Source: CAYQPF01 sp964419225 (GTDB lineage Bacteria > Cloacimonadota > Cloacimonadia > Cloacimonadales > CAYQPF01). From it: a stretch of 11,393 nucleotides of DNA. Both the position numbers and the translations under genes were made by a program. The stretch covers positions 1 through 11,393 of the forward strand of contig CAYQPF010000156.1 in NCBI GenBank assembly GCA_964419225.1, given 5' to 3'. Below are positions 1 to 6,514 of the stretch, one piece after another. The notes beneath the pieces are model-generated. The model made no database searches. It had not been told where the DNA came from and was given only the letters and a program-made list of their open reading frames with translations. Position 1 is the first letter of the stretch; each line of letters starts with the position of its first letter.

Positions 1-385
1 TTACATATTCGGGGCCCTGCTTCTACTGTGGCTATTTGGTGCGGGCATCAACCTTATGTCTATGATAGGACTGGTGGTAATGTGCGGTATAATAATCAAC
101 GACTCTATCCTTAAGGTAGACACGATAAACCGTCTTAGAAAGGAGGGTTACTCAACATTGAGGGCAGTTTTCACAGGAGGGTCAAGAAGGCTCAAACCAA
201 TCATAATGACCAGTCTCACTACTATATTGGCCATTGCTCCGTTCCTTGTAAGGGGCGACATGGGCTCCGACCTTCAATTTCCTCTCTCGCTGGCACTTAT
301 TGGCGGTATGGTTGTCGGAACCATAGTCAGCGTATTCTTTATCCCTGTCTTTTATTATAATATTTATAAAAACCGAGACAAATGA
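1..385 (+). CDS. RND efflux permease, C-terminal end (5' partial)
   Basis: This is the C-terminal part of an inner-membrane RND (AcrB/MdtB-type) permease, the proton-driven subunit of a tripartite efflux pump. The reading frame is open from base 2, so the start lies outside the window and about 127 residues are visible. They cover the end of TM9, TM10 (around the visible GIIINDSIL stretch), the loop with the RRLKPIIMTS motif typical of RND TM11, and TM12 ending in FFIPVFYY. In E. coli AcrB the TM10 Lys940-Asn941 pair serves proton relay; by eye the corresponding residues here are Asn-Asp. The stop codon overlaps the start of the next permease gene in ATGA, so the two are translationally coupled and probably form a two-permease pump like MdtBC. 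The family is certain; the substrate cannot be told. Confidence 0.93.
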   Translation, partial: YIFGALLLLWLFGAGINLMSMIGLVVMCGIIINDSILKVDTINRLRKEGYSTLRAVFTGGSRRLKPIIMTSLTTILAIAPFLVRGDMGSDLQFPLSLALIGGMVVGTIVSVFFIPVFYYNIYKNRDK

Positions 386-3300
386 GGCTCCCACCATTCT
401 CAGTAATTCTGGTATTTGTTGTTCTTGTTGTAATGGGTGCAGGCATAATGCCCCTGCTCAACATCCAGTATAATCCCACAATAAGGGAGAAGAACATGTC
501 GGTAAGCTTTTCCTGGCCCGGGGCTTCGGCAAGAGTTGTTGAGGCGGAGGTCACATCTAAACTTGAGGGTGTTATCTCCTCTGTTTCCGGAGTTGGCGAA
601 GTGAGGTCGGTGTCGCGGAAGGACGGAGGGTCAATTACAATCAAACTCAAGTCCAAAGCAAACATAGATGCTGTCCGTTTTGAGTTAGCTTCTCTCATAA
701 GGCGCGTTCGTCCAAAGCTTCCCCCAAACGTGAGTTACCCCTATATCACATACTCATCGCCAAATGAGAGAAGTCAAGGACAAATTCTCACATACACATT
801 AAATGCTGCTCTGCCTACAAATCAGATAGAGCAATATGTCGATGACTATATAATCAAAGAGATATCTCTCATTAAAGGGATACAAAACGTCTCTCTCACA
901 GGGGCATCACCAATGTACATAGAGGTCTCCTTCGAACCGGACGAGATTGCAAAACTCGGAATCTTACCAAGTGACATAACATCAGCAATAACTGCCTATA
1001 TTGGAAAATCAGATATTGTAGGCAGTGTGGACGGGAACACAATAATGCTCACAACAGAGACAGGCGGCTCCTCTCTGGCAAACATACCTGTAAGAAATTC
1101 AAATGGCAGGATTATCAGGCTCGACAATATCACTAAGATAACATACAAGGAGAAAACCCCGGAATTTTACTATAGAATTAACGGGTTGAATACCATTATG
1201 ATAGGCATTTATGCTGAGAAGAGCGTGAATACACTGGAACTCTGCAAAGAGGTTAAAGAGAAGATGGCTCAGTTGAGCAAGAGTTTCCCCGACAAATTTG
1301 CAGCGATAATTTCATACGACTCCTCTATTGAACTGAAAAAAGAACTCAACAAGATTCTCCGCAGGACGCTCTTTTCTGTAATCATACTACTTCTGTTTGT
1401 TTTTATAGTAAGCAGAAGCATCCGGTATCTGACCGTTATAGCTGTTACACTGGCGGCGAATGTCTTTATTGCATTCATCTTCTACTATCTGTTCGACCTG
1501 GAGATTCACATATACTCTCTTGCCGGTATAACGGTTTCGCTTGGTATTATAATAGATACTAGTATTATAATGATTTCACACTATGGCTATTACCGCGACC
1601 GCAAGGCGTTCATTGCCATACTTGCGGCCCTGCTTACCACAATAGGGGCGCTTGCCGTAGTGTTCTTTCTGCCGGAAGATACCAAGAAGAACCTTATCGA
1701 CTTTTCTGCGGTTCTTATAATTAACCTTGCGGTTTCACTGGCAATTGCCCTCATCTTTGTTCCGGCTCTAATAGATACATATCCGGTTGGAGGTTTACGG
1801 AAGAGACAAAGCATAAAAGCAAGGAGAAGAGTAATCAGATTCAATATGCTTTACAGAAAATATGCAACTTTTGGGAAAAATCATAAATGGATATTCATTC
1901 TTCTGCTTGTTCTGGGTTTTGGTTTGCCGGTTCACCTGCTGCCAAACAAGATTGACGAGAAATTAAAGGGAGAGGAGGAGACAAGAAAGCTTGCTGTTGT
2001 ATATAACAAGACAATTGGAAGTTCGTTCTATCAGAACAACCTTAAAGATATTGTAGAGAAGAGCCTTGGCGGCTCCCTCAGACTGTTCCTTAAGAACATG
2101 AGAGGCAGGGGTTTTGGCAACAGGGAGCCGAGCAGGAACATATTGTCGATTAGCGCCTCAATGCCAGCTGGATGCACTGTTCAGCAACTGAACGAGATTG
2201 TTGTCTATATGGAGAATTATCTGTCGCAGTTTCCTCAGATAGAGAGATTTAACACCAGAGTATCGTCATACAGCAGCGCATCTATTGAGGTTATTTTCAA
2301 AAAGGAGTTTGAGTACGGAAGCTTTCCTGCAATGCTCAAGAGCGAGGTTATATCAAAGGCTATCGATTTTGGCGGGGCCAACTGGAGTGTGTACGGGATC
2401 AACGATGAGAATTTCAATAACAATGTAGGTTCATACTCCAGCAAATCCAACAGAATTGAACTCACCGGCTACAACTACGACCTTCTTTACAAGTATTGTC
2501 AGGAGGCAATCACATCCCTCTCACAGAACCAGCGTGTAAGCGGACCGGGTATCTTTGGACAGGGTGGATGGGGAGAGTTAATGGCGAGAAATGAGTACTT
2601 CATAGATTACGATATGGAAAAGATGGCCCAGATGAAGATAAACCCGTCAGATGCTTATAATGCATTGAGCAGTCTGCTGGTTTCGTCTTCTGTACCTGGT
2701 TACTTCGAAGGAAATGAGTCTATGAAAATGGAGGTTGTCTCTTCACGAAAAAATGATCTTGATGTTTGGCACCTGAAAAACGAACATCTGAACATGGGTG
2801 GGCGGCCGGTTATCTTTTCTGAAATTGGTAATATAGAGATGAGGCAGACAGGAAACGATATATACAAGAAGAATCAGCAGTACAGTCTTACTGTCGCTTA
2901 TGATTTTATTGGCCCGTATGAACTTTCAAGCAGGGTGAACAAAAGAGAGGTGGAGCGCTTGAACAAAGAGGTTCTGCCATTGGGTTTCAAGGCCGGCTCC
3001 GGTAACCCCGGCTGGTTTTTCGATAACGCAACATACTTCTGGGTGCTTTTCATAATTATTGCAATAATTTACCTTATCTGCGCCATCCTTTTTGAATCGA
3101 TAGTTCAGCCACTTATAATCATACTGCTTATTCCGATATCGTTCATAGGTCTGTTTCTCACATTCTACTTTACGGAATTTTCATTCGACCAGGGAGGGCT
3201 GGCGGCACTTATAATGCTGAGCGGAATCTCGGTTAATGCCGGTATATACATCATAAACCAGTACAACATCCAAAGGAAATACGAACACGGGAGACGATCG

Positions 3301-3519
3301 TCACTCTCCGACTTCATAAAGGCATACAACCACAAAATAATCCCTATCATGCTCACAATCCTCTCAACCGTTCTCGGGCTAATACCATTCCTGTTCGACG
3401 GCAAGAATGAGGTCTTCTGGTTTGCATTTGCCGTAGGAACAATGGGAGGGCTTGTCTTCTCAATAATCGGAATAATTTTCTTCCTACCAATCTGGCGGTT
3501 TCAGGACAAAGTGATTTAG
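382..3519 (+). CDS. RND efflux permease (second, full-length subunit)
   Basis: A complete inner-membrane RND permease of 1045 aa, close to AcrB in length. TM1 spans residues 7-27 and is followed by a periplasmic porter domain with the family's SWPGAS and VSGVGEV stretches. TM2-TM6 lie at about 330-465, TM7 near 505-522, a second porter domain follows, and TM8-TM12 lie at about 885-1040. The TM4 motif reads GIIIDTSIIM: Asp392 matches AcrB Asp407, but the second Asp is Thr393. TM10 reads SGISVNAGIY at about 947-956, with Asn952 where AcrB has the relay Lys. The single TM4 Asp recalls CusA-type metal pumps, but the CusA TM10 Glu is not seen either. The start is fixed by the ATGA overlap with the upstream permease. 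No adaptor or outer-membrane channel is in view; these usually lie upstream. Export role is sure at family level; the substrate is unknown. The pump may be a mixed trimer with the upstream protein, which is inference. Confidence 0.95.
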   Translation: MRLPPFSVILVFVVLVVMGAGIMPLLNIQYNPTIREKNMSVSFSWPGASARVVEAEVTSKLEGVISSVSGVGEVRSVSRKDGGSITIKLKSKANIDAVRFELASLIRRVRPKLPPNVSYPYITYSSPNERSQGQILTYTLNAALPTNQIEQYVDDYIIKEISLIKGIQNVSLTGASPMYIEVSFEPDEIAKLGILPSDITSAITAYIGKSDIVGSVDGNTIMLTTETGGSSLANIPVRNSNGRIIRLDNITKITYKEKTPEFYYRINGLNTIMIGIYAEKSVNTLELCKEVKEKMAQLSKSFPDKFAAIISYDSSIELKKELNKILRRTLFSVIILLLFVFIVSRSIRYLTVIAVTLAANVFIAFIFYYLFDLEIHIYSLAGITVSLGIIIDTSIIMISHYGYYRDRKAFIAILAALLTTIGALAVVFFLPEDTKKNLIDFSAVLIINLAVSLAIALIFVPALIDTYPVGGLRKRQSIKARRRVIRFNMLYRKYATFGKNHKWIFILLLVLGFGLPVHLLPNKIDEKLKGEEETRKLAVVYNKTIGSSFYQNNLKDIVEKSLGGSLRLFLKNMRGRGFGNREPSRNILSISASMPAGCTVQQLNEIVVYMENYLSQFPQIERFNTRVSSYSSASIEVIFKKEFEYGSFPAMLKSEVISKAIDFGGANWSVYGINDENFNNNVGSYSSKSNRIELTGYNYDLLYKYCQEAITSLSQNQRVSGPGIFGQGGWGELMARNEYFIDYDMEKMAQMKINPSDAYNALSSLLVSSSVPGYFEGNESMKMEVVSSRKNDLDVWHLKNEHLNMGGRPVIFSEIGNIEMRQTGNDIYKKNQQYSLTVAYDFIGPYELSSRVNKREVERLNKEVLPLGFKAGSGNPGWFFDNATYFWVLFIIIAIIYLICAILFESIVQPLIIILLIPISFIGLFLTFYFTEFSFDQGGLAALIMLSGISVNAGIYIINQYNIQRKYEHGRRSSLSDFIKAYNHKIIPIMLTILSTVLGLIPFLFDGKNEVFWFAFAVGTMGGLVFSIIGIIFFLPIWRFQDKVI

Positions 3520-3599
3520 CGTGGCACGATAAGTGGTATTAATCACATATTCAGACTGGTATAATTACTAAACCTGATATTTTTAAAACAAACATGTAC

Positions 3600-3726
3600 G
3601 ATTTGCCAGTTGTTTTAAGAAAAGCTTGTATATTAGCACATTACAAATAAGTTTTCTGTAAAAGCCTCACGAAATAATTTCGTATCACGTTCATTATATG
3701 ATAGTTGTGAAAACAACTGGCAGATC
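3600..3726. repeat. 17-bp inverted repeat pair, 93 bp apart
   Basis: GATTTGCCAGTTGTTTT at 3600-3616 recurs inverted at 3710-3726 with one mismatch. The core GATTTGCCAG appears a third time, direct, at 3749-3758. The pair could be ends of a small non-coding MITE-like element, but no target-site duplication was established. Confidence 0.6.
3669..3683. repeat. Small perfect palindrome
   Basis: ACGAAAT and ATTTCGT flank a single A. It lies inside the 3600-3726 inverted repeat. Short, with only a tight loop, so function is doubtful; listed as part of the palindrome cluster. Confidence 0.4.
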
Positions 3727-3765
3727 AATTTTTTTTGCTGTTTCACATGATTTGCCAGACATATG

Positions 3766-3787
3766 GGAAACTTTAAGAAAGTTTTCC
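3766..3787. repeat. Bulged stem-loop
   Basis: GGAAACTTT pairs with AAAGTTTTCC across an AAG loop, nine pairs with one bulged T. No T-run follows directly, so it is not called a terminator. Confidence 0.4.
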
Positions 3788-3821
3788 GTTGTTGAAGAGG
3801 ATTCAAAGAGCCCAAGAAGGT

Positions 3822-3848
3822 ATGTGTCGGCAAGATTTGCCGACACAT
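3822..3848. repeat. Perfect 12-bp-arm palindrome
   Basis: ATGTGTCGGCAA at 3822-3833 is the exact reverse complement of 3837-3848, around a GAT loop. The GC-rich TGTCGGCA core gives a strong hairpin. There is no T-tract on the plus-strand 3' side beyond a short TTTT at 3851-3854, so a terminator role is weak. It may be an independent REP-like unit. Confidence 0.75.
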
Positions 3849-3880
3849 GGTTTTATATTCAGCTGCAGATAAGGCATTTA

Positions 3881-3905
3881 CTAAATGCTTTGGCAGAGCT
3901 GTTAG
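3881..3905 (+). repeat. 25-bp direct repeat, copy A
   Basis: Matches 4075-4099 at 22 of 25 positions. It contains GCTTTGGCAGAGC followed by GTTAG. The same GGCAGAG-N3-TTAG core forms the right arm of the 41-bp palindrome at 3956-3996, so this looks like a half-site of that element. Confidence 0.6.
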
Positions 3906-3955
3906 CAAATAATTGATTAACAAACGAATGCGTATTAGTCTCATTATAAGCGAAG

Positions 3956-3996
3956 TGCTAACCCCTCTGCCAGAGTCTCTGGCAGAGGGGTTAGCA
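3956..3996. repeat. Perfect 41-bp palindrome (20-bp arms)
   Basis: The left arm, 3956-3975, begins TGCTAACCCC; the right arm, 3977-3996, ends GGGGTTAGCA. The 20-bp arms are exact reverse complements with one T (3976) at the centre. As RNA it is a very stable hairpin, but no T-run follows on either strand, unlike a rho-independent terminator. The arms carry the motif of the two 25-bp repeats nearby. It is probably a REP-type palindromic element; a DNA cruciform or protein site are alternatives. Confidence 0.85.
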
Positions 3997-4002
3997 TATG
4001 CG

Positions 4003-4039
4003 TGATTTTCAAATACTTGAAAAAATGGTCTGAAAATCA
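4003..4039. repeat. 9-bp-stem hairpin with alternative fold
   Basis: TGATTTTCA at 4003-4011 is the exact reverse complement of 4031-4039, with a 19-nt loop. A competing 6-bp pairing, ACTTGA (4015-4020) with TCAAGT (4037-4042), overlaps it. The stem is AT-rich, and the meaning is unknown. Confidence 0.4.
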
Positions 4040-4074
4040 AGTAAATATACAACACGCAAATTATCAGACAACTA

Positions 4075-4099
4075 CTAAAAGCTTTGGCAGAGCGATTAG
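4075..4099 (+). repeat. 25-bp direct repeat, copy B
   Basis: The partner of 3881-3905, 194 bases downstream, with three mismatches. It lies about 110 bases before the promoter of the first regulator. Confidence 0.6.
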
Positions 4100-4196
4100 T
4101 GCAACTTTGAAATTACAGAGATCCAACTTTGGAATTGCATAAAAACTACCTTCTTTAATATTTTTACAATAACAAGATCGCATCAAAGAATTTCAC

Positions 4197-4214
4197 TGAT
4201 ATTTACTATTTTTG
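4197..4214 (+). promoter_or_regulatory. Predicted promoter of first TPR-HTH regulator
   Basis: An exact match to the Bacteroides -7 consensus TAnnTTTG lies at 4207-4214 (TATTTTTG). It sits in an 18-bp stretch that is identical to 6491-6508 upstream of the paralog, although the upstream sequences otherwise differ. No clear -33 TTG is visible here. The box ends six bases before the ATG at 4221, so the transcript would be leaderless or nearly so. Confidence 0.65.
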
Positions 4215-4220
4215 TCCATT

Positions 4221-5939
4221 ATGCAAAAAATCCCGGCTATTATAATATCATGCCTGCTACTCTCATGCTCATCATTCAAGGGTGAGCAGGGTAAGATTTA
4301 CGATAAACTGCAAGAATGGGATAAGATACTGTACGAAAAGCCGGAAGAGATTGTGGATAGTCTTGCAACTCTGAGTTTAAAGGATATGTCTAAGAAAAAT
4401 AGAGCATATTATTCACTTTTATATACTATTGCAAGAAATAAAGTTGGTATAACTGAAACAGATGACTCAGTTATTTCAGTTGCCGTAGAATGGTATAAAA
4501 ATAAGAAAGTCTACAGAAATACCTGCAGATCTATTCTTTACAGGGGACTTGTGATTGACAGGACTAACCGTAATGACTCATTGTTGTATTATAAATTACT
4601 AGAGGCAGAAAGAACTTTTTATAATAAAAATGTTCAGGACAATGACTTTAAGTGCCAGATTTACACTTTACTGGGACGTATTTATTTGACTAATAGAATA
4701 TATTCACCTGAAGAAATCGCTTTTGACAGAACACATAGAGTTTCGGAAGAGTATATTATAAAGAGCCTGGCTATTAATAATAAATTATCTAACAAAATTG
4801 AGACACAAAAAGCCAAGCTGGAACTGTCTCAAATAAAGGTGTTACAGAAAAAAGATAAAGAGGCGCTGGCTATTCTTAACTCGTTTGGTGACCTGGAACA
4901 ATTGTCTCCATTTATAAGATACAATCTATACAGAGCATATTATTATTATATATATTCACAAACTAGTTTAATTGACCATGAAAAAGCAATATTTTATCTT
5001 CATAAGATAATTGAAATAAGAAAGAAAAACAACAGATTTGAACCGATGCTATCTCATTTTTACAGATTAACTGCCAGATCTTTCTTATATATTAACAAAG
5101 TCGACAGTTCTCTTTTTTATGCAAAACTGGCAGTTAAAACAGCTGAAGAGGCCAACGAAAAGAATTCGTTTGTAAATTACAAACTGTTAGCTGATATTTA
5201 TGCTTCTGTTGGAGATTTCAAGTCGGCAAATGAAAATAGTAAGGAATTTTTTACTAGTTACTTAAGAACATCATCTCTACAAGATACAAAATTATTAAGA
5301 AAGACTAAGTTTGAGTTGTCAGAGGTGAAAGATATTCTTAAGAGAGAGAAAAGTATAACCAAAATCCTGACCATATCAAGTTTTCTTCTAGTTGCTTGTT
5401 TTTCACTAATCATTATACGGTCAAGAAAAAAAAACCGACGAGCTTTGAAGGAACTTGCTTACTGCCAAAATCAGATAGCTGATCTAGACGACGAGCTCAA
5501 GAAAACCAAATTCATCAAACTTCTTCATGAAACATTGGTGGGGGCTCTCCCCAGGTTTATAGATGATATTAACAAACAGGCAAGCAGAAGCAGAAAGTAT
5601 TCACATGAATTATCAGATGATTTAAATAGTTCAATAAATAGTATCCGTTCCCATACAAAAAGCAATTTTTCTGCGATAACTCATACTAAGTCCTTTTTAA
5701 TTGCCAACCCAAATGTAAAATATCTGATTTCTCTATCTGATATGGAAATCATTATTCTGGTTTTGTTCGATCTCAAATTCAACTCTAAGGAAATTGCAGA
5801 TTTGCTCAATACTACACAATCGAGTGTAAGAGCTATAAAAACAAGGATAAAAGAAAAAATTCTCTTAACAGAGGGGCTACCATTCAATCCTGAAAACACC
5901 TTCCGGATCTTCTCGAAAGACCAGAATCAACGCAGCTAA
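4221..5939 (+). CDS. Lipid-anchored TPR membrane regulator with C-terminal HTH (copy 1)
   Basis: A 572-aa protein of the Bacteroidales class of TPR-transmembrane-HTH regulators. Residues 1-16 form a lipoprotein signal with a lipobox ending LLLSC, Cys16 being the predicted lipidated residue. Residues 20-350 are alpha-helical and TPR-like, clearest at about 253-345 (for example YKLLADIYASVGDFKSANE). One TM segment lies at about 382-399, followed by a basic SRKKNRR stop and a charged, probably coiled-coil linker. The C-terminal HTH at about 505-548 includes SKEIADLLNTTQSSVRAIKTR, resembling LuxR/GerE or sigma region 4 helices. The arrangement implies a periplasmic sensor arm and a cytoplasmic DNA-binding tail, without phosphorelay. 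ATG 4221 is preferred over TTG 4212 because that TTG lies inside the promoter box. The paralog is at 6515-8236. Its targets are not shown by sequence; the downstream envelope operon is a guess. Confidence 0.88.
   Translation: MQKIPAIIISCLLLSCSSFKGEQGKIYDKLQEWDKILYEKPEEIVDSLATLSLKDMSKKNRAYYSLLYTIARNKVGITETDDSVISVAVEWYKNKKVYRNTCRSILYRGLVIDRTNRNDSLLYYKLLEAERTFYNKNVQDNDFKCQIYTLLGRIYLTNRIYSPEEIAFDRTHRVSEEYIIKSLAINNKLSNKIETQKAKLELSQIKVLQKKDKEALAILNSFGDLEQLSPFIRYNLYRAYYYYIYSQTSLIDHEKAIFYLHKIIEIRKKNNRFEPMLSHFYRLTARSFLYINKVDSSLFYAKLAVKTAEEANEKNSFVNYKLLADIYASVGDFKSANENSKEFFTSYLRTSSLQDTKLLRKTKFELSEVKDILKREKSITKILTISSFLLVACFSLIIIRSRKKNRRALKELAYCQNQIADLDDELKKTKFIKLLHETLVGALPRFIDDINKQASRSRKYSHELSDDLNSSINSIRSHTKSNFSAITHTKSFLIANPNVKYLISLSDMEIIILVLFDLKFNSKEIADLLNTTQSSVRAIKTRIKEKILLTEGLPFNPENTFRIFSKDQNQRS
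4263..4366 (+). repeat. 104-bp block identical to 6557-6660
   Basis: Bases 4263-4366 match 6557-6660 without a difference. The block runs from codon 15, just before the lipobox Cys, into codon 49 of both regulators. Beyond it a single change is followed by ten more matches, then roughly 15 of the next 66 bases differ, many of them synonymous. The absence of silent changes points to recent gene conversion or to selection on the DNA or RNA itself. Confidence 0.9.
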
Positions 5940-6108
5940 AACTCAAAAAATCGAATAAATAACTAGAATCGATATAAATATTAGTATTATATAAATTTAA
6001 AGATATCTTTCGGATTAAATTGAGAGGAGGAAAACGAAACAGTAAACAATATGTTTCAGATATCTATCCAAATTTTTATCGAATTTTACTTTCAAACCCT
6101 TTTTTGCC

Positions 6109-6309
6109 ATGTTAAAAGAAGAAACCCATATTGGAACAGTAGATAAAAATCTGTGCTCGTCGTGCGGAGTATGCTGGTCAAGCGATCCCTTAAATTTTTT
6201 TGAGGATAACGATGATAAAGCAAATGTAAAAAACCCGATTTCTAACGAACAAACGTTTAAAGTCTCACAGAGTGTCTGCCCGGCAGCTGCAATTTTTTCA
6301 AATTTCTAG
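6109..6309 (+). CDS. Small single-cluster [4Fe-4S] ferredoxin
   Basis: A 66-aa cytoplasmic ferredoxin-like electron carrier. Cys16, Cys19 and Cys22 form the CSSCGVC motif and Cys57 lies in VCPAAAI. This is the C-x2-C-x2-C...CP pattern of monocluster ferredoxins of the Fer4_13 type, with the usual acidic middle (FFEDNDDK). The second cysteine is present, so a 4Fe-4S rather than 3Fe-4S cluster is expected. ATG 6109 is the only ATG in the open frame, which opens after a stop at 6043. An AGGAGG at 6025-6030 is too far upstream to be its ribosome site. It is transcribed in the same direction as its neighbours but is separated by 169 and 205 bases, so it is probably its own transcript. No reductase or redox enzyme lies nearby, and its partner is unknown. 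A role with the flanking regulators is speculative. Confidence 0.85.
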   Translation: MLKEETHIGTVDKNLCSSCGVCWSSDPLNFFEDNDDKANVKNPISNEQTFKVSQSVCPAAAIFSNF

Positions 6310-6310
6310 A

Positions 6311-6375
6311 AGTGGAGTTAGGGGTAAGAACGAATAAGAAAATATATTAATTCCACTAAAACTGTCCCGTTTTTT
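6311..6375 (+). terminator. Possible weak terminator after ferredoxin
   Basis: AGTGGAGTTA at 6311-6320 can pair with TAATTCCACT at 6348-6357 (one G-U pair, 27-nt loop). A small AAAAC/GTTTT hairpin then ends in six T at 6370-6375. The first stem has a long loop and the second is weak, so this is tentative. Confidence 0.3.
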
Positions 6376-6471
6376 CTAAAGTAATAGATATAGGGAGGGT
6401 GTTGTGTCGGTAAAGGGTATTAACTAAATATCATAGAAATAGCAAATGGATTAAAGGATGTCAATAATCCA

Positions 6472-6491
6472 GAATTTGTTCTGAATTTGTT
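6472..6491 (+). promoter_or_regulatory. Operator-like direct repeat upstream of second regulator
   Basis: GAATTTGTT occurs at 6472-6480 and 6483-6491, 11 bp apart, about one helical turn. The first copy carries a TTTG (6475-6478) that could be the -33 element, 22 bases before the TAnnTTTG box. CAGAA/TTCTG (6470-6483) also forms a small palindrome over it. Copy 1 of the regulator has only a single GAATTT at 4188-4193. This could be a regulator site, possibly autoregulatory (inference). Confidence 0.4.
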
Positions 6492-6508
6492 GATATTTAC
6501 TATTTTTG
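6491..6508 (+). promoter_or_regulatory. Predicted promoter of second TPR-HTH regulator
   Basis: TATTTTTG at 6501-6508 fits the Bacteroides TAnnTTTG box exactly, with a TTTG at 6475-6478 as possible -33 element. The 18 bp are identical to 4197-4214. The box again ends six bases before the ATG (6515), predicting a leaderless or near-leaderless message. Confidence 0.68.
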
Positions 6509-6514
6509 CATATT

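Larger units (their letters stand above)
3520..4206. other. Palindrome-rich intergenic region, no convincing gene
   Basis: About 690 bases between the efflux operon and the first regulator. Two overlapping open frames on opposite strands (3698-3916 + and 3633-4055 -) have no signal, domain or recognisable motif, and the minus frame runs straight through the palindromes, so I do not call them. Instead the stretch holds at least six stem-loops, a long inverted repeat and three copies of a GGCAGAG-N3-TTAG motif, listed separately. Such density suggests accumulated REP- or MITE-like palindromic elements or a structured RNA. No rho-independent terminator with a T-run follows the efflux operon. Confidence 0.7.

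Noticed and set aside
3698..3916. 72-codon open frame on the plus strand in the same spacer
   Set aside because: It includes the 12-bp-arm palindrome and part of a repeat, with no recognisable protein features.
3956..3996. Integron attC site, because of GCTAAC and GTTAGC at the ends
   Set aside because: The palindrome is perfect, without the extrahelical bases of attC; the end does not fit the GTTRRRY core fully, and no integrase or cassette array is present.
3956..3996. Rho-independent terminator
   Set aside because: No T-run follows on either strand, and it lies over 430 bases from the efflux stop codon.
3633..4055. 140-codon open frame on the minus strand
   Set aside because: It runs through the perfect palindromes, has no signal or domain that I can recognise, and overlaps another frame on the plus strand. 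It is probably repeat-derived.
4212..4220. TTG start for the first regulator (and TTG 6506 for the second)
   Set aside because: These TTG codons are part of the TAnnTTTG promoter box; the ATG three codons later gives the same lipoprotein signal.
6025..6083. AGGAGG and an ATG at 6051 as a small gene
   Set aside because: The spacing of 20 bases is too long, and the resulting 31-codon frame has no recognisable features and overlaps the ferredoxin start in another frame.
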